DNA of 64,000 bases from Eubacterium sp. (GTDB lineage: Bacteria > Bacillota > Clostridia > Lachnospirales > Lachnospiraceae). The position numbers and the translations under genes are program-made. The stretch's first letter is position 1. Every line of letters starts with the position of its first letter. Below the pieces are notes generated by a model. That model was not told where the DNA came from. It saw only the letters and a list, made by a program, of their open reading frames with translations, and did no database searches. Shown one piece after another: positions 9,250-15,939 of the stretch. The stretch is from NCBI GenBank assembly GCA_022796875.1, contig JAAWJJ010000003.1, forward strand, positions 1 through 64,000, read 5' to 3'.

Positions 9250-10545
9250 ATGATGGGTACATCAGAGAAACAAAAAACAGGCATAAAGTCACATTTGCTG
9301 AAACTTTTGCTGGCGGCGGCGTTCGTATTTAGCCTTACAATCCTCGGGGGAGGGCATAATGAAGATGTCCAGGCGGCAACAAAGGCAACGGTAAAACAGG
9401 TAGATGACGGAGCGACATACGCAACTATCAGATTTAATATTACAAGAGGTGAGGATATTTCTTATCGTATGTCTTTGTCCAAGTCAGGACTTACCAATGC
9501 GCAGGCGAGAGTGATCGGGAAAGCCAATGATACTGCAGATACCGAGGTAGATATTCCTAATTTATCAGCAGGCAGTTCTTATTGGATCCAGATTGGCAGC
9601 CAATCTGGAAACGATGCTTCTATCACATGGAGTGATCCATTTGAAATCGTAACATGTCCAAATATCACTCCGACAAATTTGAAACAGACAAAAGCGCAAA
9701 AAACTTCAATCAATGTTTCCTGGAAAGCGTCCAGCGGTGCCAATATGTATGCGGTAAGTACATGTAAGGCGGGGGAAACAAAGTGGAGTAAAGATACAAA
9801 TGTAACAAAAACAAATGCGGCTTTTACCAGATTAAAGCAGGGCGCAGGATATCGTGTAGCAGTATGGCCGGCAAGACAGAGTTCTACAGCAGGTTCTGAC
9901 GGAAAGAAATATATTGCCTATTCTTACAATTCTAATATAGCATATTCAACAAAGTATTATCCGACAATTGCAAAGAAACCAAGCGCTCCGGTTCTTACTG
10001 CCGGTTATAGACAGACAGGTAAAGCGAATGTCGGAGTAAAACCGCAGAATTATGTAACTGGATATCAATTCCAGATATATGATATGAGCACAAAGAAAGT
10101 TGTGGCTACGACAAAATCAACAAGTTACAGAAAAACGATCAGTTCTTCTAAATTAAAAAAGAACCATGTATATAAAGTCAGAGTACGTAGTTATGTTGTA
10201 AATACCAACTACCATAGCGAGTGGTCTTCTTATTCCTACTTTGCATCACAGAAAAAAGGAACTCTTCGTGCAAGCTGGGCAGTGAATGGTATAAAATTAT
10301 CCTGGAATAAAGTAGGCGGCGCAAGAAAATATGAAGTATATGTATCGACTACGAGAGATGGAAAATACAAAAAAGCTGCTACAACTACAAAAAGGTCTTA
10401 TACAATAACAAAATATGGGAAATCACCATTACAGTCAGGGAGAAGATATTATTATTATGTTGCTCCGGTAACAAAAGATGGTAAAAAGTATTATAGTACG
10501 AATAAAAATATGTACTATACATGGTCGGCTATTTATTATAGATAG
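9250..10545 (+). CDS. Secreted protein with fibronectin type III-like repeats
   Basis: A 431-residue protein with an N-terminal signal peptide: a basic start, a hydrophobic stretch at about 18-33 and a VQA-type cleavage region near 40-43. The mature part looks like four consecutive beta-rich Fn3-like domains, roughly residues 43-130, 138-235, 243-335 and 345-431, with recurring INVSW/IKLSW and YYYYV strands. There is no LPXTG motif or C-terminal membrane anchor, so it is probably released or loosely wall-bound. Lys, Ser, Thr and Tyr are abundant (probably basic overall), and codon choice is more AT-rich than in topA or queA. It stands alone with its own terminator. Specific function unknown. 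Confidence 0.75.
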   Translation: MMGTSEKQKTGIKSHLLKLLLAAAFVFSLTILGGGHNEDVQAATKATVKQVDDGATYATIRFNITRGEDISYRMSLSKSGLTNAQARVIGKANDTADTEVDIPNLSAGSSYWIQIGSQSGNDASITWSDPFEIVTCPNITPTNLKQTKAQKTSINVSWKASSGANMYAVSTCKAGETKWSKDTNVTKTNAAFTRLKQGAGYRVAVWPARQSSTAGSDGKKYIAYSYNSNIAYSTKYYPTIAKKPSAPVLTAGYRQTGKANVGVKPQNYVTGYQFQIYDMSTKKVVATTKSTSYRKTISSSKLKKNHVYKVRVRSYVVNTNYHSEWSSYSYFASQKKGTLRASWAVNGIKLSWNKVGGARKYEVYVSTTRDGKYKKAATTTKRSYTITKYGKSPLQSGRRYYYYVAPVTKDGKKYYSTNKNMYYTWSAIYYR

Positions 10546-10586
10546 TAACTATCAGGTGGTTTGAGAGTACATAATGTTTTAAAAAT

Positions 10587-10626
10587 TGCCTTGCAGGAGA
10601 TATATTCCCTGCAAGGCAGTTTTTTG
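10587..10626 (+). terminator. Rho-independent terminator after the Fn3 gene
   Basis: TGCCTTGCAGG (10587-10597) pairs perfectly with CCTGCAAGGCA (10608-10618), followed by a run of T residues. Confidence 0.9.
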
Positions 10627-10764
10627 TCTGCAAGGTATAAGTAAAGCTGTTATAATTCACCCTGCTTACATATGTCTGCAAACGTAAGAAAAACTTATAA
10701 AGCAAGCTTTCTAATTATTGGGATTTTTTCTTGTTATTAGGATTTCAGAGAAAAGGAGTAATGA

Positions 10765-11790
10765 ATGAATGTAAAAGATTTTAGTTTTGATCTTCCGCAG
10801 GAACTGATTGCGCAGGATCCGCTGGAAGACCGGTCGTCCTCCAGAATGTTGGTACTGGACCGGAAGACGGGAGAGATTACGCACCGTGTTTTCCGAGAGG
10901 TAAAAGAATATTTAAAACCGAATGATTGTCTGGTCATCAATAATACGAAAGTGATTCCGGCGCGCCTGTATGGCATCAAGAAAGACACGCAGGCTCATAT
11001 AGAGGTTCTTTTGCTGAAACGAAAGGAAAATGATATCTGGGAAACATTGGTAAAACCGGGAAAAAAGGCAAAGCCGGGAACGGAACTCGTTTTTGGGGAG
11101 GACAAACTGGCCGGAAAGATACTTTCAATCGGAGAAGAGGGGAATCGCTTTATTCAGTTTTCTTATGAGGGGATTTTTGAAGAGATTCTGGATGAACTGG
11201 GGCAGATGCCTCTGCCGCCGTACATCACGCACCGGTTAAAGGATAAAAACCGATATCAGACCGTATATGCGAAGTATGACGGTTCCGCGGCCGCTCCGAC
11301 TGCAGGGCTACATTTCACGCCGGAGTTATTGGAAGAACTCCGCAATTTGGGAATCAGGGTTGCGGAAGTGACGCTTCATGTCGGTTTGGGAACGTTCCGG
11401 CCGGTAAAAGTGGAAAATATTACGGAACATCATATGCATTCCGAGTTTTACATGATTGATGAAAAAGCTGCGGAAATTATCAATTCCACGCGAAAACAGG
11501 GTGGGAGGATTATCTGCGTCGGTACGACCAGCTGCCGGACTCTGGAGTCTGCCGCTGATGAAAACGGCAGCATAAAATCCTGTTCCGGCTGGACTGAAAT
11601 CTTTATTTATCCCGGATATCGCTTTAAAACCATGGATGGCCTGATTACGAATTTCCATCTGCCGGAATCTACGCTGCTGATGCTGGTGTCCGCTTTTGCG
11701 GGCCGGGAAAAGGTACTGAAAGCTTATGAAGAAGCCGTAAAGGAAAGGTATCGATTTTTTAGTTTTGGGGATGCAATGCTCGTGGTATGA
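10765..11790 (+). CDS. queA: tRNA preQ1(34) S-adenosylmethionine ribosyltransferase-isomerase
   Basis: A 341-residue QueA enzyme that moves the ribosyl part of SAM onto preQ1 at the wobble position of tRNAs with GUN anticodons, forming epoxyqueuosine. Family features include the [10 protein letters not shown](D/H)P start, the central tract PLPPYI and the segment [10 protein letters not shown] (about 175-184), plus VGLGTFRPV and the final DAML. AAGGAG lies upstream of the ATG. Length is normal. The upstream 138-bp spacer has no clear riboswitch. No tgt or queF neighbour is in the window. Confidence 0.95.
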   Translation: MNVKDFSFDLPQELIAQDPLEDRSSSRMLVLDRKTGEITHRVFREVKEYLKPNDCLVINNTKVIPARLYGIKKDTQAHIEVLLLKRKENDIWETLVKPGKKAKPGTELVFGEDKLAGKILSIGEEGNRFIQFSYEGIFEEILDELGQMPLPPYITHRLKDKNRYQTVYAKYDGSAAAPTAGLHFTPELLEELRNLGIRVAEVTLHVGLGTFRPVKVENITEHHMHSEFYMIDEKAAEIINSTRKQGGRIICVGTTSCRTLESAADENGSIKSCSGWTEIFIYPGYRFKTMDGLITNFHLPESTLLMLVSAFAGREKVLKAYEEAVKERYRFFSFGDAMLVV

Positions 11791-11916
11791 GTAAAAATTT
11801 TTTTGGGTGGCGGGAAACCCGCGAAAACGCAGTATTACTGGGATTTTGTGGGTTTTTTGGAAATGTTGTATGCCCAAAGTTTAAAGGTTTTGCTGAAAAC
11901 CGTTTTTGTTTTTTGC

Positions 11917-11945
11917 TTGCAAGAGTTCCAAAAATGGAGTATTCT
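11917..11945 (+). promoter_or_regulatory. Candidate housekeeping promoter for the Nudix gene
   Basis: TTGCAA (11917-11922) and TATTCT (11940-11945) are separated by 17 bp, and lie 38 bp before the Nudix start. Confidence 0.45.
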
Positions 11946-11982
11946 AATTACAAGTTTATGGCCACATCAGGAGGAATTGCAT

Positions 11983-12435
11983 ATGATTGAAGCAACGAGT
12001 TGTGGTGGTGTGGTAATTTTCCGCGGCAAGATTCTTGTCCTTTATAAGAATTACAAAAGCAAATATGAAGGATGGGTATTACCAAAGGGCACGGTTGAAG
12101 AGGGGGAAGAATACAAAGAAACAGCAGCGAGAGAAGTACTTGAAGAAACCAATGTAAATGCTACGATTATCAAATATATCGGAAAAAGCCATTACAGTTT
12201 TTCCATACCGGGAGATGTCGTTGAAAAAAGTGTCCATTGGTATTTAATGCGGGCTGACAGTTATTACAGTAAACCACAACGGGAAGAGTACTTTATTGAT
12301 TCAGGATACTATAAGTTTCATGAAGCGTATCATTTACTGAAATTTACGAATGAAAAACAGATTTTGGAGAAAGCTTATAATGAATACCTTGATCTGAAAC
12401 GCAGTAACTTATGGGGAAATCACAAATACTATTGA
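11983..12435 (+). CDS. Nudix hydrolase
   Basis: A 150-residue Nudix protein, a family that hydrolyses nucleoside diphosphates linked to another group. The Nudix box runs from about residue 36 to 57 as G-T-V-E-E-G-E...REVLEET, matching Gx5Ex7REUxEE with Asn at the usual final Gly. The substrate cannot be told from sequence. The ATG at 11983 follows a strong AGGAGG; the frame is open upstream to 11803 but that part is low-complexity and lacks a ribosome binding site. A perfect 9-bp inverted repeat (12451-12459/12473-12481) lies downstream without a U-tract. Confidence 0.88.
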   Translation: MIEATSCGGVVIFRGKILVLYKNYKSKYEGWVLPKGTVEEGEEYKETAAREVLEETNVNATIIKYIGKSHYSFSIPGDVVEKSVHWYLMRADSYYSKPQREEYFIDSGYYKFHEAYHLLKFTNEKQILEKAYNEYLDLKRSNLWGNHKYY

Positions 12436-12508
12436 TCAGCAAAGGCTCATCGCCGGATAAAAATCCAGAAAATATCCGGCGGTTATCCTGTATTTTGGGA
12501 GGCATGGC

Positions 12509-12832
12509 ATGTATTGGAAAAAAGGACTGTACACAAAAGAGATCCCGGGACATAAGATAAAAAATACAATTTCAAAGATCAGGGCAGGGAAAGGAGTTCC
12601 GCATATTTATGTCATTGCTATAGCGCCGGATTCAGAAGGACTAATGGAAATCATCCCTTCTTTTGTTTTATGCCAGAGGGATTATCCGAAGAGTCAGTTG
12701 AAAATCATTGGCCTGGCCCGTCACAAAAGAAATGCCTGTACTCTGGTATGCCATCTGATCGGTAAAATTTTTGAAGAAACAAATACGGTAAATGTAAAAG
12801 AATATTTTGCAGACGCTGTATTTTCTGCGTGA
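12509..12832 (+). CDS. Small conserved hypothetical protein
   Basis: A 107-residue protein that I do not recognise. It has a mixed alpha/beta look (HIYVIAIAP near 32-40, LKIIGLARHK near 64-73, then a helical C-terminus) and no signal peptide. The start is set by GGGAGG just upstream. It overlaps or abuts the DUF2953 gene and sits between a Nudix hydrolase and the ytfI-gerW pair, so a link to sporulation is possible but is only inferred from position. Confidence 0.6.
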   Translation: MYWKKGLYTKEIPGHKIKNTISKIRAGKGVPHIYVIAIAPDSEGLMEIIPSFVLCQRDYPKSQLKIIGLARHKRNACTLVCHLIGKIFEETNTVNVKEYFADAVFSA

Positions 12833-12843
12833 GGGCGGACAAA

Positions 12844-13551
12844 ATGTTTGGAGTAACCATAGTAGGACAGATCATTGCCTGTTGCCTGTCCGTAATAGTG
12901 ATCCTTTTGCTTCTGATTCTTTTTCTGCCGGTACGGTATCGGGCAGACGGCAAATTTGACGAAACGTTTCATATGAAAGCGACATTTTTGTGGCTGATGC
13001 GGTTTTGCGGGTTGACAATTTTGGTAAAAGACAAAAAAATAACGGTCAGATTCCATATTTTAAGACGCAGAAAAATACTTTACCGCAGCGGAGCCAGAAA
13101 AAAAACGGAAGTTCAGGAAACGAAAACAGAGGAAGAACAGAACGAAGAGGAAGAGCCTCTTGTAAAAACATTTTTACAGACCGGAAAAAGCGTCGCCGCT
13201 TTTCTGAAAGAAAAAGACAATCGAAAACTAATAAAAACCATATTGAGGAAATTAAAATATTTATGGAAACATGTATTTCCGCAGGAAATCAAAACGCGCC
13301 TGAGTTTTTCTCTGGGGGAGCCGGATCATACCGGAAAGCTGGTCGGGGGAATCAGTATGCTGCCGTTTATTTATCAGTATGATTTTGGCCTGTATCCTGA
13401 TTTTGAGGCCGAGAAAGCATATATACGCGGCACGTTCCATATAAAAGGGAATATCAGGCTGGTCCATGTTGCAATCGTAGCGGTCAGTCTATTAAGTAAT
13501 AAAAAAATAAGACAACTCACAAAAGCCATAAGGAGGAAATCAAATGAGTGA
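12844..13551 (+). CDS. ytfI: DUF2953 protein (YtfI-like)
   Basis: A 235-residue membrane-anchored protein. One hydrophobic helix spans about residues 5-28, followed by a basic/acidic cytosolic or intermembrane part with a long Lys/Glu-rich segment (80-125). In Bacillus, ytfI (DUF2953) sits directly before ytfJ/gerW, and the same order is seen here with an 8-bp overlap. The ATG at 12844 is preferred to the GTG at 12829 because GAGGGCGG lies 9 bp before it. Its molecular role is not known; co-occurrence with GerW points to spore formation. Confidence 0.75.
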   Translation: MFGVTIVGQIIACCLSVIVILLLLILFLPVRYRADGKFDETFHMKATFLWLMRFCGLTILVKDKKITVRFHILRRRKILYRSGARKKTEVQETKTEEEQNEEEEPLVKTFLQTGKSVAAFLKEKDNRKLIKTILRKLKYLWKHVFPQEIKTRLSFSLGEPDHTGKLVGGISMLPFIYQYDFGLYPDFEAEKAYIRGTFHIKGNIRLVHVAIVAVSLLSNKKIRQLTKAIRRKSNE

Positions 13552-14008
13552 AACAAGCCTGTTTGGCAATACAGTAGAATCTTTAATGGATGGCATGAAC
13601 GGAATGCTGGCAACAAAAACAGTAGTCGGAGAGCCGATCCGCATAGGGGAAACGATCATTCTTCCGCTTGTCGACGTGTCTTTTGGAGTCGGCGCCGGAT
13701 TTTTCCAGAATGAAAAGAAAAACAGCGGCGGCGGCGGCCTGGGCGGAAAAATGTCGCCAAGCGCAGTACTGGTAATCCAGAACGGCACGACAAAAATGGT
13801 TAGCGTAAAAAATCAGGACGGCATTTCCAAACTGATTGATATGATACCGGATTTTGTGAATAAGATTTTAAACAAAAAAGAAACAAAAGAAGAACAGGAA
13901 GCAAAAGCAGAAGCGGCAGTGGAAATGCAGGAAATGCTTTCGGAAGCGGTTAAAGGAACAACGGAAGAAGCCGATAAAGAGGAAACGACAGGAGAGGCCG
14001 GAAAATAA
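13544..14008 (+). CDS. gerW: GerW family sporulation protein (YtfJ)
   Basis: A 154-residue GerW/YtfJ-type protein. In Bacillus the homologue is needed for normal germination in response to some nutrients. Typical features are the central GETIILPLVDVSFGVGAG stretch (about 36-53), the Gly-rich GGGGLGGKMSP loop (63-73) and the following VLVIQNGTTKMV strand. The C-terminal 45 residues form a Glu/Lys-rich tail that varies between species. AAGGAGG precedes the ATG, which lies inside the end of ytfI. A 10-bp inverted repeat follows the gene. Confidence 0.9.
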   Translation: MSETSLFGNTVESLMDGMNGMLATKTVVGEPIRIGETIILPLVDVSFGVGAGFFQNEKKNSGGGGLGGKMSPSAVLVIQNGTTKMVSVKNQDGISKLIDMIPDFVNKILNKKETKEEQEAKAEAAVEMQEMLSEAVKGTTEEADKEETTGEAGK

Positions 14009-14044
14009 GAAACTGTCTGAAAAGATACATTTTTAAGCAAACAG

Positions 14045-14073
14045 GGCATATGCTATAGTAAGCATATGCCTTT
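14045..14073 (+). terminator. Stem-loop after gerW
   Basis: GGCATATGCT (14045-14054) pairs with AGCATATGCC (14061-14070) around a 6-nt loop, followed by TTT. The left arm also contains CATATGCTA, which fits a mother-cell -10 pattern, so it may instead be, or also be, a promoter for the 47-residue ORF. Confidence 0.5.
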
Positions 14074-14085
14074 GGTCGTTTGAAT

Positions 14086-14229
14086 ATGAAAAATTTGATC
14101 GGAATGCTGCTGATCGCAGTGGGGGCAGGAATGTTGTTTATGTTGATCCTCCCCAATGATTTTCTGGGGTTTCTGTTTGCCTGCGTTTTTATTTGTCTGG
14201 GTTGTCAGCTATTCCGGGGGAAATGTTAA
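14086..14229 (+). CDS. Small membrane protein (47 residues)
   Basis: This short ORF encodes 47 residues with two hydrophobic stretches (about 4-22 and 25-41) split by a PND turn, ending in a basic RGKC tail. The composition is that of a small integral membrane hairpin, not random sequence. It has no strong ribosome binding site. Its 3' end is part of a perfect 13-bp inverted repeat (14211-14223 with 14236-14248), so the stop codon lies in the loop. Located after gerW; a sporulation link is only positional. Confidence 0.5.
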   Translation: MKNLIGMLLIAVGAGMLFMLILPNDFLGFLFACVFICLGCQLFRGKC

Positions 14230-14248
14230 AATACTTTTCCCCCGGAAT
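14211..14248 (+). terminator. GC-rich hairpin over the stop codon of the small ORF
   Basis: ATTCCGGGGGAAA (14211-14223) and TTTCCCCCGGAAT (14236-14248) form a perfect 13-bp stem with a 12-nt loop. No U-tract follows, so it could be a transcript-stabilising or processing hairpin as well as a terminator. Confidence 0.55.
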
Positions 14249-14291
14249 TGTGCTGGCATCTGATTATGTGAATATATACATATCAGTGAAG

Positions 14292-14318
14292 AGCGTCTGA
14301 AAACGGGCGCTTTTTTTA
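14292..14318 (+). terminator. Rho-independent terminator
   Basis: AGCGTC (14292-14297) pairs with GGCGCT (14306-14311, one G-U pair), followed by a run of T to 14317. Confidence 0.7.
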
Positions 14319-14335
14319 CTTTCTGTCCAAAGAAA

Positions 14336-14364
14336 TGAAACATTTTGTTCTTGTGATTCGTATA
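14336..14364 (+). promoter_or_regulatory. Candidate ECF sigma-type promoter
   Basis: TGAAAC (14336-14341) and CGTATA (14359-14364) are separated by 17 bp. These hexamers are the consensus of SigW-type ECF promoters in Bacillus (usual spacing 16-17). The promoter lies directly before the frameshifted membrane gene. Confidence 0.5.
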
Positions 14365-14379
14365 TCAGATAGAGGGGGA

Positions 14380-14987
14380 ATGGAAGTACAGAAAAAATTT
14401 TATCGGAAAAGAATTTTGAACAATTAAAAAACAGTATCCAATTACCGGAAACCTCTAAGGAGAAGCTATACCATATTGATTCCAATTCCAACCATACAAC
14501 ATGTGGGAAAAAAATCGTTCTGTCAAATATACTTATTGTTGTCATAATATGTGCAATTCTGATACCAACTACAATATTTGCTTCAAATCTGGCGCTTCGC
14601 ATCATGAAGCAGAAAGTTGACAAAAATGTAAATATGACAGAACAGGAACTGGAACAGTTGTATAAGGAATTAAAGGAGCAGGGATATTCTGATGATCAAA
14701 TTCTTGAATTAAGCAGCTTGAGAGTTAATGATTCCGGATTGACCTACGGTCCGGAATGTATGTCCCCGAATTTGATATTGGTTACTTCTGACCAGGGCGA
14801 CGACGGTTATGTTTACCGTGAGGATTTTTATTACGGAACCGATTTTTCTACTCCGGAAGAAGCGCTCGCCTGGCAGGAGGAATTTTACAGCAAATATCCG
14901 AACGGTTACAGTATTAATGTATATGAATGTGATGGGAAAACAATGATTGGAACTTTTACGTTCCAGCGAGGGAGGGAAGTAAAATAA
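14380..14987 (+). pseudogene. Single-pass membrane protein gene with a homopolymer frameshift
   Basis: ATG 14380 opens a 15-codon frame that stops early, while another frame is open from about 14375 to 14987 without a start. Adding one A to the A6 run at 14392-14397 joins them into a single reading frame. The joined product of about 202 residues has a short cytosolic part with an F-E-Q-L-K...L-P-E-T-S-K-E pattern, like the N-terminus of some anti-sigma factors. One transmembrane helix follows (translated from about 14520-14580), then an acidic extracytoplasmic domain rich in Tyr, Asp and Glu. The shortest intact part starts at ATG 14604. Cause could be mutation, phase variation or a base-calling error. 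Confidence 0.65.
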
Positions 14988-15005
14988 AACTGCTGTCATG
15001 AATAT

Positions 15006-15056
15006 AAAAAGCTGTTACATATCAACAATTCATTGAATGTAGCAGCTTTTCTTTTT
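15006..15056. terminator. Bidirectional terminator between the membrane gene and rpmB
   Basis: AAAAGCTGTTACAT (15007-15020) pairs with ATGTAGCAGCTTTT (15037-15050), 14 bp with one G-U pair. A and T runs flank both sides, so it can serve both converging genes. Confidence 0.8.
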
Positions 15057-15079
15057 CCATTTTAAACTCATCCTAAAAA

Positions 15080-15265
15080 CTATGCGCGTTCTACTTTATT
15101 GGAACGCAGGCAGGAAGTACAAACATATAATCTCTTTGGTGTTCCGTTAACTTTGCATCTTACGGATTTGATGTTTGATTTCCACATTCTTCTTGTTTTT
15201 CTATGAGAATGGCTCACATTGTTCCCGAAATGAGCGCCTTTTCCACAAATAGCACATTTTGCCAT
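15080..15265 (-). CDS. rpmB: 50S ribosomal protein L28
   Basis: A 61-residue L28 protein of the large ribosomal subunit. It has the zinc-binding version with Cys pairs at residues 4 and 7 (CAIC) and 49 and 52 (CTSC), plus the conserved HSHRKTRRMWKSN stretch (19-31). A GGAGGTG ribosome binding site precedes the start. It is monocistronic, with its own promoter upstream and a shared terminator downstream, and is divergent from the Asp23-like gene, the arrangement seen in Bacillus (rpmB next to yloU/yloV). Confidence 0.97.
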   Translation of the reverse strand: MAKCAICGKGAHFGNNVSHSHRKTRRMWKSNIKSVRCKVNGTPKRLYVCTSCLRSNKVERA

Positions 15266-15314
15266 GTCAGCACCTCCTTATACTCTCACTAAACCAGATC
15301 ACACTGTAACTTTC

Positions 15315-15342
15315 ATTGTAACTTTGCAATTCAGGTTCACAA
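15315..15342 (-). promoter_or_regulatory. Candidate rpmB promoter
   Basis: On the minus strand TTGTGA (15342-15337) and TACAAT (15320-15315) are 16 bp apart, about 50 bp before the rpmB start. Confidence 0.55.
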
Positions 15343-15411
15343 CATAAACTATTCTAACAGAATATGTTTTATAATGCAAGCAGAAAATTCTTTTATTTTC
15401 AAAAAATATTG

Positions 15412-15440
15412 TTTCTTTTTTATCGAAAAGAGGTTATAAT
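15412..15440 (+). promoter_or_regulatory. Candidate promoter for the Asp23/FakA genes
   Basis: A consensus TATAAT is present at 15435-15440; the -35 region at 15412-15417 (TTTCTT) is weak. It lies about 120 bp before the Asp23-like gene. I see no other clear signal in the 15343-15563 spacer. Confidence 0.45.
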
Positions 15441-15563
15441 AACACATATACATACAATCAAAAGTGCGGACAACGAAATTGGGAGTGAGCGAAGCGCGCT
15501 TTTGTTTTTGTTATGGAATCGAAGCGCATATGCTTCCGGAAAAATGAATGGGGGTAAATATTT

Positions 15564-15926
15564 ATGAATACCAGCGGTGAATTGGCTACAAAATACGGAA
15601 AAATATATGTAGATACAGAAGTAATTGCGACCTATGCCGGTTCCGTAGCTGTGGAATGTTTCGGCATTGTCGGCATGGCGGCTGTAAATATGAAAGATGG
15701 CATTGTAAAATTATTGAAAAAAGATTATTTGCATCATGGAATCAATGTGATCGTATCAAAAAATAAGATTACGCTGGATTTTCATGTTATCGTATCTTAC
15801 GGAGTAAGCATCAATACGGTAACCGAAAATCTGATCAACACCGTGAAATACCAGGTAGAAGAGTTTACCGGTATGGAGATTGAAAAAATTAATATTTTCG
15901 TTGAAGGTGTAAGAGTAATCGACTAA
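15564..15926 (+). CDS. Asp23/Gls24 family protein (YloU-like)
   Basis: A 120-residue Asp23/Gls24-family protein; family members are abundant envelope-stress or membrane-associated proteins whose exact role is unsettled. The YloU subgroup is typically encoded just before the YloV/FakA kinase, and here the two are 13 bp apart. The fold is indicated by the YVDTEVIATYAGSVAVECFGIVGMA segment (residues 13-37, shown as two conserved halves) and the final VEEFTGMEIEKINIFVEGV region. GGGGGT precedes the ATG. Confidence 0.88.
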   Translation: MNTSGELATKYGKIYVDTEVIATYAGSVAVECFGIVGMAAVNMKDGIVKLLKKDYLHHGINVIVSKNKITLDFHVIVSYGVSINTVTENLINTVKYQVEEFTGMEIEKINIFVEGVRVID

Positions 15927-15939
15927 GGAGGAGTCAGTT

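Noticed and set aside
11803-11982. N-terminal extension of the Nudix protein
   Set aside because: The frame is open, but the translated stretch is aromatic low complexity, and AGGAGG directly precedes the inner ATG at 11983.
13544-14049. Minus-strand ORFs antisense to gerW
   Set aside because: They are Ser/Pro/Phe-rich shadow frames without ribosome binding sites, opposite a clearly recognised gene.
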